Assembly: GCA_031278135.1 (NCBI GenBank)
Contig: JAITKY010000078.1
Coordinates: 1 to 6,252 of the forward strand
Direction of reading: 5' to 3'
DNA: 6,252 nucleotides
Source of the DNA: Prevotellaceae bacterium
Lineage (GTDB): Bacteria > Bacteroidota > Bacteroidia > Bacteroidales > UBA932
Positions 1 through 6,252 of this stretch are shown here, in pieces. The translations under genes were made by a program, and so were the position numbers. How positions within the stretch are numbered: the first letter of the stretch is position 1; each line of letters begins with the position of its first letter. A model generated the notes under the pieces. It was given only the letters and a program-made list of their open reading frames with translations, made no database searches and was not told where the DNA came from.

Positions 1-17
1 CCCAAACCGTACCCCCC

Positions 18-39
18 TTGAGATTAAAATAAATCTCAA
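18..39. other. Perfect 8-bp hairpin near left edge
   Basis: TTGAGATT (18-25) and AATCTCAA (32-39) are exact reverse complements around a 6-nt loop. On the minus strand the stem is followed by a G-run and TACGG rather than a T-run, so it does not look like an intrinsic terminator in either direction. It would sit about 200 nt into the transcript from the leftward promoter at 247-277. A role in the leader is only inferred. Confidence 0.45.
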
Positions 40-67
40 TACGCTGTTTGACAGATGTTTAAAAGTT

Positions 68-120
<53 letters not shown>

Positions 121-130
121 AAATCGCGCC

Positions 131-154
131 AAAGTTGATTAATTTATCAACTTT
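131..154. other. Perfect 9-bp hairpin beside the CT tract
   Basis: AAAGTTGAT (131-139) and ATCAACTTT (146-154) are exact reverse complements with a 6-nt loop. Only one more T follows on the plus strand. On the minus strand GGCGCG precedes a TTTTT run. It is a weak terminator candidate at best because the stem is AT-rich. It lies between the leftward promoter and the microsatellite and so would form in that leader RNA. Confidence 0.45.
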
Positions 155-246
155 TCCAAAATTTTAGAGTCTCTCGGAACTCTGTGAGAAAACAGTGTAC
201 ATAATCCAATGCTTTTTATACTACATTTTTAAATCAAATACAGGCG

Positions 247-277
247 CAAAGGTAAAACAGTTTTTTGAATCTGCAAA
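247..277 (-). promoter_or_regulatory. Leftward Bacteroidetes-type promoter
   Basis: On the minus strand TTTG (277-274) is followed after exactly 19 nt by TACCTTTG (254-247). This fits the Bacteroidetes primary sigma factor consensus of TTTG at -33 and TAnnTTTG at -7 in both sequence and spacing. Transcription would start near position 240 and run left through the hairpin at 131-154, the (AG)24 tract and the hairpin at 18-39. It lies almost 400 nt beyond argH, so it should serve a gene or RNA to the left. No start codon that opens a plausible ORF is visible before the window ends. The match is direct; activity is inferred. Confidence 0.55.
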
Positions 278-330
278 ACAATTCGAAAGAAAATTCGTTT
301 ATATTGTTTTTGTATGTATTGAAATTATAG

Positions 331-343
331 ATACACAGTGTAT
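331..343. promoter_or_regulatory. 13-bp dyad, possible operator
   Basis: ATACAC and GTGTAT are exact inverted repeats around a single central A. The site lies roughly 90-100 nt upstream of the start predicted for the leftward promoter at 247-277, a plausible place for an activator or repressor. AT-rich sequence produces such dyads by chance, so the functional call is weak. Confidence 0.25.
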
Positions 344-404
344 TATATTTATGTGTTGAGGTTAAATTTTTTTCAAAATTTTTATTTTGTACTGATTTTT
401 TGCC

Positions 405-428
405 TGTAAATACTGATCAGAATTTACA
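405..428. promoter_or_regulatory. 24-bp near-perfect palindrome, operator-like
   Basis: The arms TGTAAAT (405-411) and ATTTACA (422-428) enclose the perfect 8-bp palindrome CTGATCAG (413-420). Eleven of twelve base pairs are symmetric; only 412/421 mismatch. A further copy of TACTGAT lies at 390-396, exactly 21 nt (two helical turns) from the copy at 411-417 inside the palindrome. Neither strand has a T-run after the stem, so it is not a standard intrinsic terminator. The shape suits a dimeric DNA-binding regulator. It is about 165-190 nt upstream of the predicted leftward start and about 205 nt past the argH stop. Which gene it serves is unknown. Confidence 0.4.
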
Positions 429-632
429 AGATTTCCAGAATTGTACGGAATTTGCCTCAGGTTTCGCAAGAACGACATTTTATTAACAGCGTACTTTAGT
501 AGTATGCCATGTGCCTGAAAGCGTATGTAATACGTCCCTGCCCTCTCTCAATGTCTCCACATTTTGCATCTCTACGCAGATTCTGGATTGCTGTGAGTGT
601 GCCCCAATTCAAATACGATGTAAAAGTATAAA

Positions 633-1931
633 TTACATCATCAATCTCAATCGTTCCTTCATTTTTTCCTTAATTCTGTCGTTACACAGATTCCCGATAC
701 TACCTTCATGAGTATGATGTACTTTTCTGTTCGGCCTGTACGTTTTTTCCTGCACTTGTTTGCCGATTTCTCTGTACGCATCACGAAACGGAACTCCCGA
801 TAACACTTTCCGGTTCACATCCTCGACCGTAAACAGATAATCGTACAGCGGATTGTCTATTATTGAAGCGTTTATCCTGATATTCCGCAAAGCGTAATCG
901 CTCATTACCAGACAGTTTTTCAGTTCGGTTATAGCCGGAAAAACAATCTCTTTCAACAGTTGGAAATCTCGGTGATAGCCTGAGGGTAGATTATTTGTCA
1001 GCAAAGTCAGTTCGTTTGGCAGGGCTTGCAGGCGATTACATTTGCCTCGAATCAGTTCGAATATATCCGGGTTTTTTTTGTGCGGCATAATACTTGAGCC
1101 GGTTGTCAGTTCGTCGGGAAAGGAGACAAATCCGAAATTCTGACTCATATACAGACAGATATCTCCGGCAAGTTTCGACAATGTACCGGCGATTGCCGCC
1201 ATAGCGTATCCCAGCGTCCGTTCCGTTTTGCCACGCGACATCTGTGCAGCACTGGAATTGAAGTGTAATGTTTTAATCTCCAACAATTCTGTGGTCATAA
1301 TCCTGTTCAGCGGAAACGACGAACCGTATCCCGCCGCCGAACCTAAAGGATTCTGATTAGCATGTCGATAAGCGGCTTCCAGCAACAGTGCGTCGTCTGT
1401 CAGCGATTCGGCATAAGCCCCGAACCACAAACCAAACGACGAAGGCATAGCAATTTGGAAATGAGTATATCCTGGCATCAGTATGTCTTGGTTGGCTTCG
1501 CTCAGTTCAATCAGCGTGTCGAACAATTGTTCCGTGAGTTTGGCGATATCCTTAATTTCGTTTTTGAAAAACAGTTTGAGATCGACCAGCACCTGATCGT
1601 TGCGCGAACGTCCGGAATGGATTTTTTTCCCGACCTCGCCAAGTTTCCGCGTAAGCATGAGTTCTATCTGAGAATGAATATCTTCGACACCTTCTTCGAT
1701 TTCGAAATCACCTTCTTCGATTTTTGTCAGAACCGTCTCCATTTCTTTGAGCAGAATATCCAGTTCCGGTCGCTCCAACAGCCCGATACTTTGCAACATA
1801 CGTATATGCGCCATAGAACCCAAAACATCGTATCGTGCAAGTTTCAAATCAAGTTCCCTGTCGCACCCTACAGTAAATTCTTCGACAGACTTGTCGGAAT
1901 CGATCCCCTTACTCCATAATTTTTCACTCAT
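633..1931 (-). CDS. argH: Argininosuccinate lyase
   Basis: This cytosolic enzyme carries out the last step of arginine biosynthesis, splitting argininosuccinate into arginine and fumarate. It belongs to the fumarase/aspartase superfamily. The 432 residues are close to the family length, a little short at the C-terminus compared with Bacteroides forms (about 445-450, from memory). Visible motifs are HSGRSRND at 105-112, which helps bind substrate; GYTHFQ at 154-159, with the conserved His157; and the superfamily signature GSSIMPHKKNP at 278-288, whose serines lie on the mobile catalytic loop. HHTHEGSIGNLCN near 405-417 and the GYTH-x2-IAMPSSFGLWFGAY stretch at 154-173 match the Bacteroidetes form rather than the proteobacterial one. 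The ATG at 1931 is the natural start. It lies 24 nt after the proS stop, with no promoter or Shine-Dalgarno between, so co-transcription with proS is likely. No damage is seen. Confidence 0.97.
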   Translation of the reverse strand: MSEKLWSKGIDSDKSVEEFTVGCDRELDLKLARYDVLGSMAHIRMLQSIGLLERPELDILLKEMETVLTKIEEGDFEIEEGVEDIHSQIELMLTRKLGEVGKKIHSGRSRNDQVLVDLKLFFKNEIKDIAKLTEQLFDTLIELSEANQDILMPGYTHFQIAMPSSFGLWFGAYAESLTDDALLLEAAYRHANQNPLGSAAGYGSSFPLNRIMTTELLEIKTLHFNSSAAQMSRGKTERTLGYAMAAIAGTLSKLAGDICLYMSQNFGFVSFPDELTTGSSIMPHKKNPDIFELIRGKCNRLQALPNELTLLTNNLPSGYHRDFQLLKEIVFPAITELKNCLVMSDYALRNIRINASIIDNPLYDYLFTVEDVNRKVLSGVPFRDAYREIGKQVQEKTYRPNRKVHHTHEGSIGNLCNDRIKEKMKERLRLMM

Positions 1932-1955
1932 TTCAATCTATCAATAAAAACGTGA

Positions 1956-3428
1956 TTAATAATTTCTTGCGAATACGACTCTTTGTTTCGATGGTTTTCC
2001 TGTGACCATACATTTACCCGTTTCTCTGTCGCCTTCGATGGGGATACAACGAATAGTAGCCTTTGTTTCTTCCTTAATAAGCGCTTCGGTTTCAGCCGTT
2101 CCATCCCAATGCCCAAAAAAGAAACCTCCGTTTTCGATTTTCTCTTTAAATTCGTCGTACGAATCTACAATATAAGTATGTTCGTCCCTGAATTTAAGTG
2201 CTTTATTGTAAATATTCGTTTGAATATCCGACAACAGCGACAAAACATGTTGAGCGATATTCTCCTGCAACACAATCTCTTTTGTGAGATTATCCCTGCG
2301 GGCGACTTCGACTGTACCATTCTTGACATCCCGCGGACCAATAGCCAATCGTACCGGAACACCTTGTAATTCATACTCGGCAAACTTGAATCCCGACCGC
2401 AAATTGTCTCTGTCGTCGATTTTTACGGAAATTCCAACTTTCAACAGGCTGGCTTTTATCGTTTCACAATGCGTTTTCATCTGTTGCAATTCTTCTTCAC
2501 CTTTAAATATAGGTATAATGACCACCTGCAACGGAGCGACTTTTGGCGGAAGAATCAGTCCGTTATCGTCGGAATGAGCCATGACTAAAGCCCCTATCAT
2601 ACGGGTCGATACGCCCCACGACGTCGCCCACACATATTCCAAAACGCCGTCTTTCGAAGCAAATTTGACGTCGAACGCCTTTGCAAAATTCTGACCGAGA
2701 AAATGCGACGTCCCCGCCTGTAAAGCCTTGCCATCCTGCATCATCGCTTCGATGCAATAAGTGTCGATAGCTCCAGCAAAACGTTCGCTCTCGGTTTTTA
2801 TCCCTGTGATTACAGGAATTGCCAGCCAGTTTCTTGCAAAATCTTCGTATACACCAAGCATTTTAACCGCTTCTTCGACAGCCTCTTCGCTTGTTGCATG
2901 AGCCGTATGTCCTTCCTGCCAAAGAAATTCGGCGGTTCGCAGAAATAGTCGCGTCCTCATCTCCCACCGAACGACGTTAGCCCACTGATTGCAAAGAACA
3001 GGCAGGTCGCGATACGACTGTATCCAATTTTTGTATGTGTTCCAGATAATTGTCTCGGACGTAGGACGGACAATCAATTCTTCTTCCAACTTCGCATCGG
3101 GGTCAACTTCAACGTTTTTGCCGTCGGCAGTATTGCGAAGCCGATAATGCGTCACTACAGCGCACTCTTTTGCGAAACCTTCGACATGTTCCGCTTCCTT
3201 CGCAAAAAACGATTTTGGAATAAATAGCGGGAAATAGGCATTGACATGTCCCGTGTCTTTAAACATCTTATCAAGAGCCGCTTGCATGTTTTCCCACAAA
3301 CTGTACCCATACGGTTTGATGACCATGCAGCCGCGTACAGCCGAATTTTCAGCCAATCCCGCTTTCGTAACCAAATTGTTGTACCACAATGAAAAATTTT
3401 CCACCCGTGATGTTACTTCTTTTGCCAT
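1956..3428 (-). CDS. proS: Prolyl-tRNA synthetase, archaeal/eukaryal type
   Basis: It charges tRNA-Pro with proline using ATP. It is a class II aminoacyl-tRNA synthetase of the short archaeal/eukaryal ProS form that Bacteroidetes carry. The order is as expected: motif 1 region [14 protein letters not shown] (32-45); RPTSE (121-125), the proline-site loop; motif 2 with RWE (154-156) and FLRTAEF (162-168); [10 protein letters not shown] (239-248); motif 3 GVSTRMIGA (272-280) with Arg276; the anticodon-binding domain from about 297; and the C-terminal domain ending in tyrosine, typical of this type. Only two cysteines (461, 473) remain in that last domain, so tetracysteine zinc binding is not expected. 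There is no insertion of the bacterial-type editing domain between motifs 2 and 3. Length (490) is normal. The ATG at 3428 follows an A/T-rich leader without Shine-Dalgarno. It is probably the first gene of a proS-argH operon. Confidence 0.97.
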   Translation of the reverse strand: MAKEVTSRVENFSLWYNNLVTKAGLAENSAVRGCMVIKPYGYSLWENMQAALDKMFKDTGHVNAYFPLFIPKSFFAKEAEHVEGFAKECAVVTHYRLRNTADGKNVEVDPDAKLEEELIVRPTSETIIWNTYKNWIQSYRDLPVLCNQWANVVRWEMRTRLFLRTAEFLWQEGHTAHATSEEAVEEAVKMLGVYEDFARNWLAIPVITGIKTESERFAGAIDTYCIEAMMQDGKALQAGTSHFLGQNFAKAFDVKFASKDGVLEYVWATSWGVSTRMIGALVMAHSDDNGLILPPKVAPLQVVIIPIFKGEEELQQMKTHCETIKASLLKVGISVKIDDRDNLRSGFKFAEYELQGVPVRLAIGPRDVKNGTVEVARRDNLTKEIVLQENIAQHVLSLLSDIQTNIYNKALKFRDEHTYIVDSYDEFKEKIENGGFFFGHWDGTAETEALIKEETKATIRCIPIEGDRETGKCMVTGKPSKQRVVFARNY

Positions 3429-3825
3429 ATTTTCTATATATTTTTTTTATAATTTATAATAACGTATGTAAAAAACGGCGCAAAGATACGTTAAAATTTG
3501 ATATAAAGATTATAAGGTGCACGACAAAATTCCCTGTAATTAAAAATGGGATTGAAAACAATGAATTTCGTGGGGGAATAAAAGGATTGGGCAGCATGCT
3601 TTTTCCATTATGCCGAAGATCTGTCGATGCTCCGGACAGGCTTTCCCCCCACCCTACAGGACTTAAGAAGAGAATAAGCTCGTTAACGTATTCTGAAACA
3701 TACAGTTAATAATAAAGTGCCGTTTCTGCGGAACTCCGGTTACATTCACTTCTCATTCTTAATTAATCTGTTATATCTTGTTACAAATAGCGTCTCAAAA
3801 AAGATTTAGTTCTTTTCTTTTTTAT
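3429..3825. other. Spacer between pgi and proS
   Basis: This holds the proS leader and -7 box (3481-3488) at the left, and the pgi 3' inverted repeat at the right. In the middle, 3570-3665 is clearly richer in G and C than its surroundings. Here GGGGGAA (3572-3578) can pair with TTCCCCC (3643-3649), enclosing a palindrome AGCATGCT (3593-3600) and a CTGTC/GACAG stem (3621-3625/3635-3639). A further 9-bp stem with one bulge pairs 3683-3691 with 3700-3709. No tRNA cloverleaf is recognisable. The plus-strand open frame across 3389-3709 starts inside proS antisense and shows no recognisable domain. I take the region as non-coding, possibly holding a structured RNA or a decayed sequence. Confidence 0.55.
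3481..3488 (-). promoter_or_regulatory. -7 box of the proS-argH promoter
   Basis: The minus strand reads TATCTTTG, an exact TAnnTTTG Bacteroidetes -7 element. Transcription would start near 3474, leaving a leader of about 45 nt before the proS ATG at 3428. No TTTG is present 19-21 nt upstream, so the -33 half is missing or degenerate. It is the only match in the spacer for this strand, and its position fits proS. Confidence 0.5.
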
Positions 3826-3840
3826 TTATTTAAATCTTTT
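3797..3840 (-). terminator. AT-rich inverted repeat at the pgi end, possible terminator
   Basis: The sequences at 3799-3808 (AAAAGATTTA) and 3831-3840 (TAAATCTTTT) are exact 10-bp complements with a 22-nt loop. On the minus strand the 3' arm runs into TTTTTT (3802-3797), the arrangement of an intrinsic terminator. The stem is almost all A/T and includes the last codons and stop of pgi, so it would be weak. A shorter internal pairing (AAAAGA/TCTTTT) competes. It is the only terminator-like element seen after pgi. Confidence 0.35.
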
Positions 3841-5166
3841 CTTAAGTTTTTCGCCTTCGCTTTCGTATCCTTCTTTTCCGAGTAAGGCAAACATATTTTT
3901 TTTGTAAGCCTCGACGCCGGGTTGGTCAAACGGGTTTACGCCAAGCACATATCCGCTGATGCCACACGATTTTTCGAAAAAGTATATCAACTGTCCGATA
4001 ACATAAGTGCTTAGTTCGGGGATTTCGATACGAATATTCGGAACGCCACCATCGACATGAGCCAACATTGTCCCTAATTCAGCCATTCTGTTTACTTCGC
4101 CGATTCGTTTGCCCGACAGGAAATTCAACTGGTCGAGATTTTCCGCATCATCGGGAATAAGAAGTTCTTCTCGAGGCTTTTCGACGCTCACAACAGTCTC
4201 AAACAAAATTCGTTCGCCGTCCTGTATATATTGCCCCATCGAATGAAGGTCGGAAGTAAAATCTACTCCGGCGGGGAAAATTCCCCTTCCTTCCTTTCCT
4301 TCGCTTTCGCCGAAAAGTTGTTTCCACCATTCTGTCAGATAGTGCAGTTTGGGATTGAAATTGGCAAGGATTTCAACTTTTTTACCACTGTTGTACAGGA
4401 GATTTCGTGCGACGGCATATTGCAAACAGATATTTTCGTCCGGTGGGACATCGACCTGCGACGCTTTTTCCATATCAGTAGCGCCTTTCAGTAATATCCT
4501 GATATCTACGCCGGCAACGGATACCGGTAACAACCCGACAGGCGTAAGAACCGAAAACCGTCCACCGACATCGTCGGGAATAACAAACGTCCTGTAACCT
4601 TCCTGTTCCGACAGTTTGCGCAACGCCCCCCGCGAATGATCGGTAATTGCTACAATTCGTTCTTTGGCGCCTTCTTTGCCATATTTCTGCTCGATATGCC
4701 GTTTGATAATCCTGAACGCTACAGCCGGTTCGGTCGTAGTTCCCGATTTGGAGATAACGATACAGGAAACTCTTTTATTTTCGATAAAATCAAGCAATTC
4801 CGACAAATAATCTTCGTCGAGATGGTGCCCTGCAAAGATAATTTTCGGATTACCGTTATCGACATACGCTTCGAAACTCGAACTTAACGCTTCGATTACG
4901 GCTTTTGCGCCAAGATACGACCCGCCTATCCCCGTCACAATCACAACGTCCGATATTTCTCTCAGATTTTGCGAAACTGATTTTATGTCGGAAATATCGG
5001 ATTCGCTAACCGACAAAGGTAAACTCACCCATCCAAGAAAATCATTTCCTTTACCTGTTTTTTCATAAAGCGATTTATTCGCCGCTACAGCCTTTTCGAC
5101 AAGGCTTTTTTCAGTGTTCTTATCAACAAATGGCACTATACCATCCACATTTACACGAATATCCAT
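3826..5166 (-). CDS. pgi: Glucose-6-phosphate isomerase
   Basis: It interconverts glucose 6-phosphate and fructose 6-phosphate in the cytosol, serving glycolysis and gluconeogenesis. At 446 residues it is the short form found in Firmicutes and Bacteroidetes, not the ~550-residue proteobacterial form. Visible features are [12 protein letters not shown] (79-90), then the sugar-phosphate (SIS) loop SKSGTTTEP (139-147). [17 protein letters not shown] (198-214) is PGI signature 1, with Arg203. [13 protein letters not shown] (286-298) holds the catalytic glutamate, which I place at Glu289 or its neighbour Glu287, and DLHSMGQ (306-312) holds His308. [12 protein letters not shown] (411-422) is signature 2, with Lys422. 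The protein is therefore expected to be active. The ATG at 5166 lies 44 nt after the ddl stop, and a TAnnTTTG box in that gap suggests its own promoter, with read-through from ddl possible. No Shine-Dalgarno is seen. Confidence 0.97.
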   Translation of the reverse strand: MDIRVNVDGIVPFVDKNTEKSLVEKAVAANKSLYEKTGKGNDFLGWVSLPLSVSESDISDIKSVSQNLREISDVVIVTGIGGSYLGAKAVIEALSSSFEAYVDNGNPKIIFAGHHLDEDYLSELLDFIENKRVSCIVISKSGTTTEPAVAFRIIKRHIEQKYGKEGAKERIVAITDHSRGALRKLSEQEGYRTFVIPDDVGGRFSVLTPVGLLPVSVAGVDIRILLKGATDMEKASQVDVPPDENICLQYAVARNLLYNSGKKVEILANFNPKLHYLTEWWKQLFGESEGKEGRGIFPAGVDFTSDLHSMGQYIQDGERILFETVVSVEKPREELLIPDDAENLDQLNFLSGKRIGEVNRMAELGTMLAHVDGGVPNIRIEIPELSTYVIGQLIYFFEKSCGISGYVLGVNPFDQPGVEAYKKNMFALLGKEGYESEGEKLKKRFK

Positions 5167-5191
5167 AAAAAATCAATTTATTTTCGAACTG

Positions 5192-5223
5192 CAAACATAC
5201 ACAAAAAATATTAATTCCGTAAA
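5192..5223 (-). promoter_or_regulatory. Probable pgi promoter in the ddl-pgi gap
   Basis: On the minus strand TATGTTTG (5199-5192) is an exact TAnnTTTG -7 element. At the right distance upstream (20-nt spacer) stands TTTA (5223-5220), one base away from the TTTG -33 consensus and overlapping the last codons of ddl. A start near 5185 would give a short leader of about 20 nt before the pgi ATG. This would allow pgi to be expressed apart from ddl. Confidence 0.5.
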
Positions 5224-6206
5224 GTTCCCACCCAACAAGCGTCTTCAATCAGCCAGTCGAGTGTCTGTGATATGCTGAATCCTGCGTGTCGAATTTGTTG
5301 AGGGATAATACTTGCTTCGCTCATTCCCGGAACGGTGTTGATTTCGAGAAAATACAGTCTGTCGCCGGAATAGATATAGTCGATACGCGCCAATCCCCAG
5401 CATTCTAAACGGTTAATGATTTTTTTAGTGAGCCGTTTGATTCTGTCCGACAATTCGTCAGTGACAGGAGCGGGAGTGATTTCGTCGGATTTGCCTTCGT
5501 ATTTAGCCTCGTAATCGAAAAAACTGTTCTTGCTGACAATCTGCGTAACAGGAAATTCGAGTGTCCGTCGATCTGTCGAATATATTCCGTGCGACAATTC
5601 AATCCCTTCGACAAAAGATTCGATTATCACATCACAGTCTTCTTTCCGTGCGGTTTCGACGGCAGCCTCCAAATCGACAGCCGAATGAACTTTGGTGACG
5701 CCGAAACTACTTCCGCCGGCATTGGGCTTTACAAACATAGGATAAGCGATTTTCTTTTCGATTTCGCTCCGATCGAAAACATCTGTCTTTTTCAAGAGAA
5801 AATCGTCAGCCATATCTATTCCCAAACTGCGCAGGTAACATTTACAGGCATATTTGTCGAAAGTAAGCGCCGAAACAAAAGCGTTGCAAGTAGTGTACGG
5901 TACGCCAAGCAAGTTGAAGTAAGCCTGCAAGATACCGTTTTCGCCCGGCGTGCCGTGTATAATGATAAACGCACAGTCGAAAACAATTTTTTCACCGTCG
6001 AGGACAAAACTGAAATCGTCTTTATTCACCGGAATACATTGACCGGAAGCAATATCAACATTCCATTTCGAGCCGCTGACAGATACTCTGTACGTCGAAT
6101 ATTTTTCTTTCGGAAGATGCTTTTCTATAGTAACAGAACTGCGTTCCGAAATGATCTTTTCCGGCGAATCTCCGCCATAAAGTATAGCCACATTCTTTTT
6201 AATCAT
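5211..6206 (-). CDS. ddl: D-alanine--D-alanine ligase
   Basis: It joins two D-alanines with ATP to make the dipeptide that ends the peptidoglycan stem peptide; it is an ATP-grasp enzyme of the cytosol. Signature 1 is HGTPGENGI (84-92). The ATP-grasp domain shows FVKP with Lys160 and GGSSFG (164-169), where Ser166 matches Ser150 of E. coli DdlB. In EAKY (233-236), Lys235 and Tyr236 match Lys215 and Tyr216; that tyrosine is associated with D-Ala-D-Ala rather than D-Ala-D-Lac synthesis. Signature 2 spans GLARIDYIY (271-279) to LEINTVPGM (287-295), with metal ligands Asp276, Glu288 and Asn290. Length (331) is normal. One oddity is that in GGDSPEKIIS (11-20) the position matching DdlB Glu15 is Ile18. 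The ATG at 6206 lies about 36 nt left of a -7 box, without Shine-Dalgarno. pgi follows after 44 nt. Confidence 0.96.
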   Translation of the reverse strand: MIKKNVAILYGGDSPEKIISERSSVTIEKHLPKEKYSTYRVSVSGSKWNVDIASGQCIPVNKDDFSFVLDGEKIVFDCAFIIIHGTPGENGILQAYFNLLGVPYTTCNAFVSALTFDKYACKCYLRSLGIDMADDFLLKKTDVFDRSEIEKKIAYPMFVKPNAGGSSFGVTKVHSAVDLEAAVETARKEDCDVIIESFVEGIELSHGIYSTDRRTLEFPVTQIVSKNSFFDYEAKYEGKSDEITPAPVTDELSDRIKRLTKKIINRLECWGLARIDYIYSGDRLYFLEINTVPGMSEASIIPQQIRHAGFSISQTLDWLIEDACWVGTLRN

Positions 6207-6241
6207 TTATTATCAACAAATTAATCTATTTAGAATAAATA

Positions 6242-6249
6242 CAAAGATA
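6242..6249 (-). promoter_or_regulatory. -7 box of the ddl promoter
   Basis: The minus strand reads TATCTTTG, an exact TAnnTTTG element. The -33 half would fall beyond the right edge and cannot be checked. The start would be near 6235, giving a leader of about 30 nt that is very A/T-rich and lacks Shine-Dalgarno. It suggests that ddl begins a transcript rather than being an internal operon gene. Confidence 0.45.
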
Positions 6250-6252
6250 GTC

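Noticed and set aside
511..711. 66-codon plus-strand open frame at the argH 3' end
   Set aside because: It overlaps the argH C-terminus antisense, is cysteine-rich without a recognisable motif, and lacks promoter support.
1362..1919. 185-codon plus-strand open frame inside argH
   Set aside because: It is antisense to argH, whose catalytic motifs and family match are clear; the translated sequence has no domain.
3389..3709. 106-codon plus-strand frame reaching from proS into the spacer
   Set aside because: It starts antisense within proS, has no domain I recognise, and its composition changes abruptly where it crosses into the spacer. I leave it as non-coding, though the 3' part overlaps the GC-richer islet noted above.
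5589..6224. 211-codon plus-strand open frame opposite ddl
   Set aside because: It is a shadow of ddl on the other strand with no recognisable domain, and its end runs into the ddl leader.

Overview
The window carries four complete genes, all on the minus strand, and two sizeable non-coding spacers. The organism is almost certainly a member of the Bacteroidetes, most likely Bacteroidales. Three things point there. The proteins read like Bacteroides orthologues: a Bacteroidetes-form argininosuccinate lyase, an archaeal/eukaryal-type prolyl-tRNA synthetase, a short ~446-residue glucose-6-phosphate isomerase and a Bacteroidetes-form D-Ala-D-Ala ligase. The gene starts have no Shine-Dalgarno sequence and sit behind A/T-rich leaders. 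Promoter-like sites match the Bacteroidetes TTTG...TAnnTTTG consensus. Coding DNA is moderately AT-rich and the spacers clearly more so. Genus cannot be decided from this sequence.

Layout, in the direction of transcription (right to left): ddl (6206-5211) has a TATCTTTG box just inside the right edge. A 44-nt gap holding its own TATGTTTG box follows, then pgi (5166-3826), which ends in an AT-rich inverted repeat. A 397-nt spacer (3429-3825) contains the proS -7 box and a GC-richer, possibly structured islet. proS (3428-1956) and argH (1931-633) are 24 nt apart with no promoter between them and probably form one operon. The last 632 bases (1-632) have no credible gene but are rich in symmetry elements: a near-perfect 24-bp palindrome, a 13-bp dyad, a consensus leftward promoter, two perfect hairpins and a pure (CT)24 microsatellite.

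Functionally these are housekeeping genes: peptidoglycan precursor synthesis (ddl), glycolysis/gluconeogenesis (pgi), tRNA charging (proS) and the last step of arginine synthesis (argH). They do not form a single pathway. All four appear intact, with their catalytic motifs present, so there is no sign of gene decay. I see no mobile element, CRISPR array, tRNA or rRNA, and no novel multi-gene system. The part most worth attention is the 1-632 spacer. There a consensus promoter fires leftward through a (CT)24 tract, read as (AG)24 in the transcript, without an ORF inside the window. This looks like a long regulatory leader, or a small RNA, that could vary by slippage.
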